Shown: piece by piece, positions 1 to 7,572 of the stretch
Numbering within the stretch: the first letter of the stretch is position 1
How the letters are laid out: every line of letters starts with the position of its first letter
Assembly: GCA_903944555.1 (NCBI GenBank)
Contig: CAJASG010000147.1
Coordinates: forward strand, 1-13,164
Source: an uncultured beta proteobacterium
GTDB lineage: Bacteria > Pseudomonadota > Gammaproteobacteria > Burkholderiales > Burkholderiaceae_C
Direction: 5' to 3'
DNA length: 13,164 nucleotides
Notes under the pieces: generated by a model
What the model saw: only the letters and a program-made list of their open reading frames with translations
Told to the model about the DNA's origin: nothing
The model's database searches: none
Made by a program: the position numbers and the translations under genes

Positions 1-488
1 ACGCCCTGGATCAGGGTCATGGTAACCATATCGCCATTGGCAATGTGGGCGATCTCATGGCCGATGACGGCCTCCACCTCTTCGCGGGTCATGCCCTGCA
101 ATAGGCCGGTAGACACCGCCACCAGGGCAGAGTTCTTGAACGCTCCGGTTGCAAACGCGTTGGGCGCACCCTCAAAAATGCCAACCTCGGGCATGCCGAT
201 GCCAGCCTTGTCGGCGAACTTGCGCACGGTCTCCACAATCCAGGCCTCGTCCACGTTTTGGGGCTGCTCAATCACCCGCACGCCAGACGACCACTTGGCC
301 ACCGGCTTGCTGATCAGCAAAGAAATAATGGCGCCGCCAAAGCCCATGATCAGCGAAAACACCATGAGGGTGCCCAGGTTGATGCCATTGGGTCCGATAA
401 AGCGGTTGGCCCCGGTCAGGCTGGCCACAATGCCCAACACCACCATGACGGCCACGTTGGTCAACAAAAACAAAATAATACGTTTCAT
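1..488 (-). CDS. htpX: Membrane zinc metalloprotease HtpX (C-terminal part outside window)
   Basis: HtpX is an inner-membrane M48-family zinc endopeptidase that degrades misfolded or damaged membrane proteins and overlaps with FtsH in quality control. The visible 162 residues start [10 protein letters not shown]. Two hydrophobic segments (about 4-24 and 37-60) precede the cytoplasmic protease domain. The zinc motif HEIAH is at residues 144-148, preceded by EEVEAVIG, which is typical of the family. E. coli HtpX is about 293 residues, so a little over half is present; the third zinc ligand and the later membrane segments lie beyond base 1. The ATG at 488 has a strong AGAGGA ribosome site a few bases upstream. 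The gene is separated from DUF3025 by 128 bases with its own candidate promoter, so it may be expressed independently. Identity is very secure. Confidence 0.95.
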   Translation of the reverse strand, partial: MKRIILFLLTNVAVMVVLGIVASLTGANRFIGPNGINLGTLMVFSLIMGFGGAIISLLISKPVAKWSSGVRVIEQPQNVDEAWIVETVRKFADKAGIGMPEVGIFEGAPNAFATGAFKNSALVAVSTGLLQGMTREEVEAVIGHEIAHIANGDMVTMTLIQG

Positions 489-491
489 GAT

Positions 492-498
492 TTCCTCT
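492..498 (-). promoter_or_regulatory. Ribosome binding site of htpX
   Basis: On the minus strand the bases GAGAGGA stand about 4 bases before the ATG at 488. This is the clearest Shine-Dalgarno sequence of the minus-strand block and fixes the htpX start. Confidence 0.7.
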
Positions 499-509
499 CA
501 ATCAGTACC

Positions 510-528
510 ACCCTCGAAAACTGAGGGT
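510..528 (-). other. Hairpin in the htpX leader
   Basis: A perfect 6-bp inverted repeat (ACCCTC / GAGGGT) encloses a 7-base loop. It lies between the candidate htpX promoter and the htpX ribosome site. No T-tract follows on either strand, so it does not look like an intrinsic terminator. It would be part of the 5' untranslated leader if the promoter at 542-567 is used. The function is unknown. Confidence 0.4.
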
Positions 529-541
529 CTTGGGGGCGAAT

Positions 542-567
542 GGTATAGGCGTTTAGCCCGATTTCAA
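542..567 (-). promoter_or_regulatory. Candidate promoter of htpX, heat-shock-like -35
   Basis: On the minus strand TTGAAA (complement of 562-567) is followed after 14 bases by TATACC (complement of 542-547), preceded by CGCC. The -35 hexamer matches both sigma-70 and sigma-32 promoters. The 14-base spacing is too short for a good sigma-70 promoter but suits sigma-32, whose -10 is C-rich (CCCCAT-like). The match to that -10 is only partial. htpX belongs to the heat-shock regulon in E. coli, which makes the reading plausible but unproven. Confidence 0.3.
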
Positions 568-616
568 TGCGACAGCGCGCTCCAACCCCGCAAAACTTAT
601 GGCCTTTGGGGTCCTG

Positions 617-1360
617 TCAGGGTTTCTTGGCAGGCCTAAAAACGCTAACGTCCGCATAAAACGCGGGATCTTCATTGGCAGCGCACCAGCCCGGCACCCC
701 CAACACCGGCAAGTGCGCAAAGGGTTTGCCCGCCAGCTTGTCGGCAGTCAAGTCTGCGGCCAGCCAGGCGTCAATATCTGCTATCGAATTGCTAGCTGCT
801 TGCGCACGGTACACGTGGGCTGTCATTGATTTTCGTGGTGAAACCAGCTTCTCCACCAAGGCGTGTCCAAACAGGATCAACTGCGACTCTTGCCACAGCG
901 GGCGCAGTGTCACAAACAGGCTATGCCAGTCTTTGGCCTGCAAGGCATCCCACAAGGCATCGGGGGCTTGCAACACCGCCGAATTCTCGTCAAACACGGT
1001 CAGCGCATCGCGGGCCGGGCCGCGTACCGGTTGAATGCCGGTGCGGGCAATCTGCGCCGCCTGCAGCTGGTTCAGCTTGATCTTGGTTTGGGGAAACTTC
1101 AGCCAGCACAGGCCATTGAAGAAGTCGTGCAGCCCGTCACGGGTGGGGACTTGGCCGGTGCGAAAGATAAAGGCCTCATAGGCCTCGCCTTCGGGCAGGT
1201 CGGCTTGCGGCACAAAACTGACTGGACATGGTTCCATGGTGTTGAGCGCCGCGGCCACGGCCAACCCGGAATTGGCCCCAGCCGCAACGCACTCACCGGA
1301 GGTGCGCCACAGGTCCAGCCAGGGCGCCATCCAGTCAATCGCCTCTAAACCATGCGCCAT
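617..1360 (-). CDS. DUF3025 family protein, function unknown
   Basis: The 247-residue protein has the hallmarks I associate with DUF3025: an N-terminal acidic/aromatic region, [14 protein letters not shown] near residues 80-93, DENSAVL near 124-130, [10 protein letters not shown] near 163-172, and [19 protein letters not shown] near 217-235. No function is established for the family and no catalytic motif is evident. No signal peptide or membrane span is visible. The ATG at 1360 overlaps the end of pyrC by 16 bases, so translation is probably coupled. Residues about 174-194, especially [10 protein letters not shown] (185-194), are encoded by a palindromic repeat that also occurs at 7993-8050, so this stretch looks like an in-frame insertion between [10 protein letters not shown] and the conserved C-terminal block. 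The family call is fairly secure. Confidence 0.85.
   Translation of the reverse strand: MAHGLEAIDWMAPWLDLWRTSGECVAAGANSGLAVAAALNTMEPCPVSFVPQADLPEGEAYEAFIFRTGQVPTRDGLHDFFNGLCWLKFPQTKIKLNQLQAAQIARTGIQPVRGPARDALTVFDENSAVLQAPDALWDALQAKDWHSLFVTLRPLWQESQLILFGHALVEKLVSPRKSMTAHVYRAQAASNSIADIDAWLAADLTADKLAGKPFAHLPVLGVPGWCAANEDPAFYADVSVFRPAKKP
780..838. repeat. Palindromic intergenic-type repeat, copy A (inside the DUF3025 gene)
   Basis: The first 27 bases (780-806) match copy B (7993-8019) at 24 of 27 positions, and the last 14 of these (793-806, ending TGCTTGCGCA) are identical. Weaker similarity continues to about 838: ACG then GGGCT, ending in GATTT. The core has GCTA and TAGC arms around an AATT centre. 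This copy lies wholly within a coding gene and is read in frame on the minus strand without introducing a stop. The outer boundary is approximate. Confidence 0.7.
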
Positions 1361-2376
1361 GGCAACGCTTCGCCACCGCCCAAGGGCTTCAACACAGCTT
1401 CGCCGAAGGCAAAGCCTTCGGGCACGGTCCAGCTCTCTTTGCGCAAGCTGATGCGCCCCGTGTTGCGCGGCAAGCCGTAAAAGTCGGCACCGTAAAAACT
1501 GGCAAAGCCTTCTAGCTTGTCCAAGGCTCCCGCTGCGTCAAACGCCTGGGCATACAACTCCATGGCCGCGTGGGCGGTGTAGCAACCGGCGCAGCCGCTG
1601 GCGTGTTCCTTCAAATGGGCCGGGTGCGGCGCACTGTCGGTGCCCAAAAAGAACTTGCCCGAACCGCTGGTGGCAGCCTGAACCAGGGCCTGGCGGTGGG
1701 TTTCGCGCTTGAGCACCGGCAGGCAGTAGTAGTGCGGGCGAATGCCCCCGGTGAAGATGGCGTTCCGGTTGAACAGCAAATGGTGGGCCGTGACGGTGGC
1801 CGCGGTAAAGCGGTCCGAGGCCTGCACATACTGCGCCGCCTCACGGGTGGTGATGTGTTCGAACACGATCTTTAGCTCCGGCAAATCCCTGCGCAGCGGG
1901 ATCAACTGGGTGTCAATGAACACCGCTTCGCGGTCAAACAGGTCAATGTCTGGCGACGTGACCTCGCCGTGCACCAACAACAACAAGCCCTCGCGCTGCA
2001 TGGCTTCCAGGGTTTTGTAGGTCTTGCGCAGGTCGGTCACCCCAGCGTCGCTGTTGGTGGTGGCGCCCGCCGGGTACAGCTTGACCGCCACGACACCGGC
2101 ATCGCGGGCGCGCTTGATTTCGTCAGCGGGCAGGTTGTCGGTGAGGTACAGCGTCATCAGCGGCTCAAACTGCACCCCGGACGGCACTGCCGCCTGGATG
2201 CGTTCTTTGTAGGCCAACGCAGCAGCCGCGGTGGTCACCGGTGGACGCAGGTTGGGCATGATGATGGCGCGCCCAAACTGGGCCGCCGTGTGCGGTACCA
2301 CGGTGCGCAGGGCATCGCCATCGCGCACATGCAAATGCCAGTCGTCGGGTCGGGTCAGAGTGATGGTTTGTGTCAT
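1345..2376 (-). CDS. pyrC: Dihydroorotase (class II, E. coli PyrC type)
   Basis: Dihydroorotase is a cytosolic zinc enzyme that interconverts N-carbamoyl-aspartate and dihydroorotate, the third step of pyrimidine synthesis. From the ATG at 2376 the protein has 343 residues (E. coli PyrC about 348). Metal ligands are visible: HLH at 14-16, a lysine in [13 protein letters not shown] (K99, expected to be carboxylated), His136 in LLVHGE, His174 in FEHITT, and Asp247 in GTDSAPH. The frame extends upstream to 2415, but the ATG at 2376 is preferred: it gives the family length and its ATGA overlaps the stop codon of the upstream lysR-type gene. The 3' end overlaps DUF3025 by 16 bases. Identity is certain. 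Confidence 0.97.
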   Translation of the reverse strand: MTQTITLTRPDDWHLHVRDGDALRTVVPHTAAQFGRAIIMPNLRPPVTTAAAALAYKERIQAAVPSGVQFEPLMTLYLTDNLPADEIKRARDAGVVAVKLYPAGATTNSDAGVTDLRKTYKTLEAMQREGLLLLVHGEVTSPDIDLFDREAVFIDTQLIPLRRDLPELKIVFEHITTREAAQYVQASDRFTAATVTAHHLLFNRNAIFTGGIRPHYYCLPVLKRETHRQALVQAATSGSGKFFLGTDSAPHPAHLKEHASGCAGCYTAHAAMELYAQAFDAAGALDKLEGFASFYGADFYGLPRNTGRISLRKESWTVPEGFAFGEAVLKPLGGGEALPWRMV

Positions 2377-3353
2377 GGTTGTATTGTCCCCGCTTGGGCC
2401 AGCAGATAGTCCCACAGGGACTGGGCATTGCGCTTAGGTGCCGCACCAGCGCTGTGGTTGGTGTGCACACCGGATTTCCCGGCTTCCTTGCCCGAAGGCC
2501 GCTCGCGGTAGGCCCGCACGTCCATGGTGATTTGCATACCGCCCATGCCCGCGGGCACCGCACTCACCAGCTTCTTGGCGCGCAGGTCCTTCTTGACCGC
2601 GCTGTGGGGCAAAAAGGCAATGCCATGCCCTTCCAGTGCCATGGCCTTGAGTCCCTCGGCCATATCCGTCTCATAGACCCGGTCAAAGTGGATTGCAACG
2701 CCGGACTGCTTGAGTATCAGCTCCACCATTTGTCCCAAATAGGCTCCCGGGGCATAGGCCAGGTACGGCAGGGGTTGTCCGGCCTTGCCCGGCAACTGAA
2801 ACAAGGGCGCACCATTGGCATCCGGCTTGACGTAGGGTGCCACCACCTCCTCGCCCAAGCTGACCATCTCGTAGCGGTCGGTGTCCAACTGGTAGGGCTG
2901 CGACGGGTGGTGGTAGGCGATCAACAGGTCGCAACTACCCTCCACCAGACGCATCACCGCGTCGTGTACGTTGAGCGCGATCAGGCGGCTTTTAATCGGG
3001 CCAAACTGTTCACGCAAGCCGGACACCCAAGCGGGGAAAAACGTAAACGCCAGCGTGTGAGGCACCGCAAACTCAATCACGTCCTGCCCCGCTGTCGTAT
3101 GCCCACGCAGCATGGCGCGTGTGCTTTGCAATGCCTGCAACACTTCCAGCGACTGCCCGTACAAGGTTTCCCCCGCCGGGGTCAAGCGCGTGGGATAGGA
3201 GCTTCGGTCCACCAGATCGGTACCGGCCCAAGCCTCCAGCGACTGGATGCGCCGCGAGAACGCGGGTTGGGTGACGTGGCGCAACTGCGCCGAACGGCTG
3301 AAGCTGCGGGTTTCAGCCAAGCTGACAAAATCTTCGAGCCATTTGGTTTCCAT
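2373..3353 (-). CDS. LysR-family transcriptional regulator, HypT/YjiE-like
   Basis: The 326-residue protein has a LysR winged-helix domain in residues 1-65 ([13 protein letters not shown], then [14 protein letters not shown] as the recognition helix region) and a periplasmic-binding-like sensor domain from about 90 on. The opening matches what I recall of E. coli HypT (YjiE), which activates genes under hypochlorite stress; the shared segments include IETKW-type, SQPAFSRRI and LDGCGIAWLP-type sequences. Before the last helix (SLWDYLLAQ) lies a low-complexity, basic and glycine-rich stretch, about residues 285-310, which I do not see in HypT. The gene ends in an ATGA overlap with pyrC. The ligand and target genes are unknown. 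The LysR call is certain; the HypT subfamily is likely. Confidence 0.93.
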   Translation of the reverse strand: METKWLEDFVSLAETRSFSRSAQLRHVTQPAFSRRIQSLEAWAGTDLVDRSSYPTRLTPAGETLYGQSLEVLQALQSTRAMLRGHTTAGQDVIEFAVPHTLAFTFFPAWVSGLREQFGPIKSRLIALNVHDAVMRLVEGSCDLLIAYHHPSQPYQLDTDRYEMVSLGEEVVAPYVKPDANGAPLFQLPGKAGQPLPYLAYAPGAYLGQMVELILKQSGVAIHFDRVYETDMAEGLKAMALEGHGIAFLPHSAVKKDLRAKKLVSAVPAGMGGMQITMDVRAYRERPSGKEAGKSGVHTNHSAGAAPKRNAQSLWDYLLAQAGTIQP

Positions 3354-3395
3354 GGGTCAAATTATGCGCGGACTGAACGTCGCAGCCGAAACCTA

Positions 3396-3629
3396 CTACG
3401 GGCTTTTGTAGGCTAATGCGGTGCGGATGCGCGCAATGGTTGCTTCCACCGGCGCTGTGGTCGAGACCTCCAGCCCCAGCTTGCGGGCAATGTCATTGAC
3501 CCGCGCCGGGTTGAGCGGTAAGCCACCAGCGTCCACAGCGGCAATCAAATCCATCGCCCGCTGACGATCCGACGTGGGGGCCGGGCGCCCCAGGAACAAG
3601 TCCTTCAGTCGACTTAAGTGATTGGACAT
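3396..3629 (-). CDS. Small conserved-looking protein of unknown function (77 residues)
   Basis: I do not recognise this protein. It starts MSNHLSRLKDLFLGRPAP at the ATG at 3629 and has 77 residues, predicted soluble and mostly helical. It has a basic N terminus and a C-terminal half (NPARVNDIARKLGLEV, then a helix VEATIARIRTAL) that resembles a small helix-turn-helix-like fold, though without a clear family match. It lies 10 bases after the stop of the upstream membrane-anchored unknown gene and 42 bases before the LysR-type gene, on the same strand. This spacing and the ordinary codon use support a real gene. No clear ribosome site precedes it. Confidence 0.65.
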   Translation of the reverse strand: MSNHLSRLKDLFLGRPAPTSDRQRAMDLIAAVDAGGLPLNPARVNDIARKLGLEVSTTAPVEATIARIRTALAYKSP

Positions 3630-3639
3630 GGTTGGAAAT

Positions 3640-4245
3640 TCAACTCGAAATCAGTGCGTTGTAGGCTTTGCGCGTCTCAGGGGACACCGCTTCCAGCAGT
3701 TGCGCATACGACGTTTTATGCCGCGCGAACATCCGCGCAGACGCGACCGTTTTGGATCTGCAATACCAGTGGCAGGTGTGCTGCATCAGGAACAACTCGG
3801 CCGTCAGCGTGAACGCCTTGTCCTTTTGCGACTGACCCAGGCTGTTCTTTGCGGTGCGGCTAACGCCCTGCGCGTGCAGGGCCAGAGCCTTGTGCAAATC
3901 AAATGTGGCACTTGCGAACAGCTGGTCGGCAAAGGGCAGCGCCACTGCCAGCTTGCTGACACGCACTTGCGCCGCGTCCACGCTGGAAAACTCGGTCACG
4001 AAGCGGTTGAACTGCTCGCACAGGGTCACCTCGGCCGAGTCCAGCATGTTCCAGATCTGGGCTCGCCGCTCCAAGTCGTCCTCGCCCAGAGCTCGCAGGT
4101 AGCCATCGGTCAGGCTTTCCATCAACTTCTCGATCTGGTACTTCCCCAAATAGCTGCCCAACAAATGAATTCGCCTTTTTTGATCCCTGGTCTTGAGGAT
4201 GTACGCGCCCACAGCGAGCAAGGTCAACAGCGTGAAAATTTCCAT
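3640..4245 (-). CDS. Membrane-anchored protein of unknown function (201 residues)
   Basis: I do not recognise the family. From the ATG at 4245 the protein opens MEIFTLLTLLAVGAYIL, a single hydrophobic segment (about residues 2-18) followed at once by a basic patch (KTRDQKRR). This predicts an N-terminal anchor with the rest in the cytoplasm. The remainder is helical and charged, with two cysteines in HTCHWYCRSK near residues 154-163 and a C-terminal HKTSYAQLLEAVSPETRKAYN. The frame stays open upstream to a GTG at 4320 that would overlap the ABC exporter gene, but the hydrophobic start at 4245 is more natural. Gaps are 64 bases to the exporter stop and 10 to the next gene, so it is probably co-transcribed. 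The start has no good ribosome site. Confidence 0.7.
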   Translation of the reverse strand: MEIFTLLTLLAVGAYILKTRDQKRRIHLLGSYLGKYQIEKLMESLTDGYLRALGEDDLERRAQIWNMLDSAEVTLCEQFNRFVTEFSSVDAAQVRVSKLAVALPFADQLFASATFDLHKALALHAQGVSRTAKNSLGQSQKDKAFTLTAELFLMQHTCHWYCRSKTVASARMFARHKTSYAQLLEAVSPETRKAYNALISS

Positions 4246-4309
4246 GGGTTCAATGGCTACTTGGTGGGGTCGTTGGACAAAGGTTGCAGTGTAGTGGTCA
4301 CAGCGGTCG

Positions 4310-6142
4310 CTATTCGGCACTCTGCTGCAGGGCCCACATCTGGGCGTAACGGCCGTTGGCGGCCAGCAGCTCTGCGTGGGTGCCGCGTTCCAGAATCCGT
4401 CCGGCGTCCATCACCAAAATTTCGTGTGCATCCACCACGGTGGAGAGACGGTGCGCAATCACCAGCGTGGTCTTGTTTTGGGCCACGCTTTGCAGCTCGG
4501 TCTGAATGGCGCGCTCGTTGGCCGAGTCCAGCGCCGATGTGGCTTCGTCAAAAATCAGGATTGGCGGGTTCTTGAGCAGAGTGCGGGCGATGGCCACGCG
4601 CTGTTTTTCGCCCCCTGACAGCTTCAGTCCGCGCTCGCCCACCATGGTGTCGTAGCCCTTGGGCGACGCATTGATGAAGGCGTGAATGCGTGCCGCACGA
4701 GCGGCCTCTTCGACCTGGGCCCGGGTGGCGCCGGGCTTGCCGTACGCAATGTTGTATTCCACGGTGTCGTTGAACAGCACGGTGTCTTGCGGCACGATGC
4801 CAATCGCTTGGCGCACCGAAGCCTGTGTCACGTCCTTGATGTTTTTCCCCGCAATCACAATCGCGCCTTGTTGCACATCGTAAAAACGAAACAACAAACG
4901 CGCCAGCGTTGACTTGCCGGAACCCGAAGGACCCACCACCGCCACCGTTTTGCCCGCAGGAATCTCGAAACTGATGTCGTGCAGGATGGTGCGTTTGGGG
5001 TCGTAGGAAAACGTGACGTGCTCAAAGCGCACGCTGGCGTCGCCACCACCCGCCGCCAGATGCAGAGGCGTTGCATGGGGCGCATCGGCAATTTCGCGTT
5101 CGCGCTCCAGCAGCGTGAACATCTTGTCCAGATCGGTCAGGCTTTGCTTGATCTCGCGGTAGATCACGCCTAAAAAGTTCAGGGGAATGTAGAGTTGGAT
5201 CATGAACGCATTGACCATGACCAGGTCACCCAGCGTCATGCGCCCATCGGCCACGCCCTGGGTGGCGCGCCATAACATGGCCACCAGACCGGCGGCAATG
5301 ATGAGCTGTTGCCCGGTATTGAGCAGGCTGAGCGTGGTCTGGCTTTTGACGGAGGCGCGGCGGTAGCGCTCCAGGTTTTCATCGTAGCGCTGGGCCTCGA
5401 ACTCCTCGTTGTTGAAGTACTTGACCGTCTCAAAATTCAACAGCGAGTCGATGGCGCGGCTGTTGGCCGTGGAGTCCATCTCGTTCATCTTCTTGCGGAA
5501 TTGGGTGCGCCACTCGGTCACCACAATGGTGAAGCTGATGTAAAACACCAGCGCAATGATGGTGATCCAGGCAAACCACACATCAAACTTGACCGCCAAC
5601 AGCGTCAGCACCAAGGTCACCTCGATCAGCGTGGGGATGATGCTGTACAGCGAATAACTGATCAGCGAGTTGACGGCACGCGTGCCGCGTTCAATATCCC
5701 GCGTGAGCCCACCGGTTTGGCGCTCCAGATGGAACCGCAGGCTCAGGGCGTGCAAATGGCGAAAGACCTCCAGCGAAATACTGCGCGAGGCTCCGGCCGT
5801 GGCTTTGGCAAACACCAGCTCCCGCAACTCTGTGAACAGCGAGGTCGACAAGCGCAAGGCCCCGTAGCCAAACAGCAGTGCCACGGGCACCACCACCAAA
5901 GCCAGGGGGTCGCCGGGCTTGAGCGTCATGGCATCGATCAGGTTTTTCAACAGCACCGGCACCCCCACGTTGGCCAGTTTGGCGCCAATCATGAAGGCCA
6001 GCGCAGCCATCACCCGCCACTTGTAGATCCACAGGTAGGGGAACAGGCGGCGCAGCGTGGTCCAGTCGGATTTGGTCGCGGAAGGGGTGGCAGCAGCAGA
6101 TAAAGCCATGTCGGCGGAAACAGGGTGGCCGTTAGGGCGCAT
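4310..6142 (-). CDS. Atm1-type ABC exporter (fused permease and ATPase)
   Basis: This half-transporter is 610 residues long and probably works as a homodimer exporting glutathione-linked sulfur or metal compounds, as described for mitochondrial Atm1/ABCB7 and bacterial NaAtm1. The six-helix membrane domain spans about 35-335. It contains RTQFRKKMNEMDSTANSRAI and the hallmark LLNFETVKYFNNE (about 235-247) seen in Atm1 relatives, in the region lining the glutathione site. The ATPase follows: Walker A GPSGSGKST (404-412), Q-loop VPQD, signature LSGGE (508-512), Walker B ILIFDEA (about 528-534) and H-loop AHR (His564). The ATG at 6142 is chosen because AGGA lies 9 bases upstream; a TTG at 6148 and an ATG at 6109 are alternatives. 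Substrate is inferred from the family. Confidence 0.92.
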   Translation of the reverse strand: MRPNGHPVSADMALSAAATPSATKSDWTTLRRLFPYLWIYKWRVMAALAFMIGAKLANVGVPVLLKNLIDAMTLKPGDPLALVVVPVALLFGYGALRLSTSLFTELRELVFAKATAGASRSISLEVFRHLHALSLRFHLERQTGGLTRDIERGTRAVNSLISYSLYSIIPTLIEVTLVLTLLAVKFDVWFAWITIIALVFYISFTIVVTEWRTQFRKKMNEMDSTANSRAIDSLLNFETVKYFNNEEFEAQRYDENLERYRRASVKSQTTLSLLNTGQQLIIAAGLVAMLWRATQGVADGRMTLGDLVMVNAFMIQLYIPLNFLGVIYREIKQSLTDLDKMFTLLEREREIADAPHATPLHLAAGGGDASVRFEHVTFSYDPKRTILHDISFEIPAGKTVAVVGPSGSGKSTLARLLFRFYDVQQGAIVIAGKNIKDVTQASVRQAIGIVPQDTVLFNDTVEYNIAYGKPGATRAQVEEAARAARIHAFINASPKGYDTMVGERGLKLSGGEKQRVAIARTLLKNPPILIFDEATSALDSANERAIQTELQSVAQNKTTLVIAHRLSTVVDAHEILVMDAGRILERGTHAELLAANGRYAQMWALQQSAE

Positions 6143-6222
6143 GGGCAACTATCCTACTTGCAGGGGTTTGGGCGGCTTGGCGGAGGGGCTTGACTGAGAA
6201 ACAGCCGCCGGTGGTGAGCTGA

Positions 6223-7401
6223 TTATCGCGGCAACGGTGGTTTTGCGCTCTGGGCGTGCTGCTGCGCCCATGCCAGCGCGAGCACACCCACCACCGTGGT
6301 CACCAGCAGCAGCCAAACCCCGGGGGTGTAACCGGACGCAGGGGTCCACATCCAGCCGAGCAGCAGCGGCGCTGCGGCGCGGGCCAAGGCCAGCGGCAGC
6401 CCCAAGGCGCCGTTGAGGGTGGCCACGTGTTCGCGGCTGACGTACTGCGCCATGGCCGTGCCTTTCACAATGGTCAGCATGCCGTTGCCCATGCCAAACA
6501 GCACCACAAACACCATCACCACCGCCATATGCCACGGTCCGGCCAAGGGCGCCGCCAGCAAGGCAGCCAGCCCCAGGGGAATCAGCCCCGGGATCAGGCG
6601 ATTGGCCAGGTGCAAATCAAAGTGGTGCTCAAAGAAGTACAGCAGCACCCGGCCCAGCACTTGAAACAGGCCGATACAGGCAGGCACGGCAATCACCCAG
6701 GTCTCGCTCAAACCGTTTTCCCGTAGCAAGCTGATCATGTGGGCAGGCAGCGCCGACGAGGCGGCGGTCATCAAAATGACAAAGCAGCTCACCCATAAAA
6801 ACGGGGCACTGCGAACGAGCTGCGACAGGCCTTGGGGCGCCTGGTGCGGTGCTTCGGGAGCCGACACACGCGCCGGGGGCGCGTCCCGCAGGACTACAGC
6901 GTGCAGCGGGGCGCACACCAGCAGATGCAGAACGCCAAGGCTGGTCAAAGCCACGCGCCACCCCCACTCCGAGATCAACCAGGCGGTCAGTGGAATGAAC
7001 ACGGTGCTGGCCAGGCCACCCAAAAACGTCATGGTGATGATGGCGCGGCGAAAGTCATGGGGGAAGCGCCGGGTCACCACGGCAAACACCGGTGAATACA
7101 AAATGGCCGACATGGCGGCGCCCAGGCCAACCCACACCGCATAAAACCCCAGCGCACTGCGCACCTGGCCGTGCAGCACCAAGCACACACCCGCCAGCAC
7201 CGAGCCGGCCACCATCACGGCGCGCTCATGGCCCCGGTCAATCCAGCGGCCCACCGGGTAGGCCAGTAATCCTTCGGCCAACAAGGCCAGGCTGAAGGCC
7301 AGCGACGTCTCCAGCCGGCTCAGGCCCAGCGCATGCTCCACCGGCTCCATGATCAGGGCGAAGGTGTAAAAAATACTGCCCCAACTGATGAGTTGGGCCA
7401 A
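6223..7401 (-). CDS. Major facilitator superfamily transporter
   Basis: The protein is a polytopic inner-membrane permease with about 12 hydrophobic segments in roughly 400 residues. The MFS motif A, GRWIDRGHERAVM (near residue 51), lies in the loop after the second helix. A charged central loop (about 175-195, rich in Ala/Pro) separates the two halves. The substrate cannot be read from sequence. The start is unusual: the first standard start codon is a TTG at 7401, which would cut off the first membrane helix. The frame stays open upstream to a stop at 7492-7494 and encodes TQSIPYNGRLVGWLSLAQL. A CTG at 7449 with AAGG 8 bases upstream may be the true start (408 residues). The gene precedes the ABC exporter by about 80 bases and diverges from the thioesterase gene. 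Confidence 0.85.
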   Translation of the reverse strand: MAQLISWGSIFYTFALIMEPVEHALGLSRLETSLAFSLALLAEGLLAYPVGRWIDRGHERAVMVAGSVLAGVCLVLHGQVRSALGFYAVWVGLGAAMSAILYSPVFAVVTRRFPHDFRRAIITMTFLGGLASTVFIPLTAWLISEWGWRVALTSLGVLHLLVCAPLHAVVLRDAPPARVSAPEAPHQAPQGLSQLVRSAPFLWVSCFVILMTAASSALPAHMISLLRENGLSETWVIAVPACIGLFQVLGRVLLYFFEHHFDLHLANRLIPGLIPLGLAALLAAPLAGPWHMAVVMVFVVLFGMGNGMLTIVKGTAMAQYVSREHVATLNGALGLPLALARAAAPLLLGWMWTPASGYTPGVWLLLVTTVVGVLALAWAQQHAQSAKPPLPR

Positions 7402-7560
7402 CGACAGCCAGCCGACCAGGCGACCGTTGTAAGGAATGGATTGCGTCAGAAAGAGCGCCTTGCAAAAGATAGGGACATGCTGCCGGCCAGTCTAGTGCGT
7501 TCCGGGTTCGCACCTGGCCCGCTCGCGCACATGGGCGACAATCCCGGCTGACCACTTCAC

Positions 7561-7564
7561 AGGA
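7561..7564 (+). promoter_or_regulatory. Ribosome binding site of the thioesterase gene
   Basis: AGGA stands 8 bases before the ATG at 7573, a normal spacing that supports this start. Confidence 0.55.
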
Positions 7565-7572
7565 CCCTGCCC

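Noticed and set aside
510..528. Intrinsic terminator after the DUF3025 gene
   Set aside because: The stem is only 6 bp and no T-tract follows on either strand; it is better described as a leader hairpin.
2370..3416. Long plus-strand open frame opposite the LysR-type gene (348 codons)
   Set aside because: It is a GC-rich antisense shadow: the minus-strand protein has clear LysR motifs, while this frame has no recognisable domain.
3622..4575. Plus-strand open frame of 317 codons across the unknown membrane-anchored gene and the end of the ABC exporter
   Set aside because: It crosses two convincing minus-strand genes and their junction, and its translation is low-complexity and Arg/Gln-rich without motifs.
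5309..6103. Plus-strand open frame of 264 codons opposite the Atm1-type exporter
   Set aside because: The His/Gln/Arg-rich translation is typical of an antisense shadow, and the minus strand encodes the conserved exporter membrane domain.
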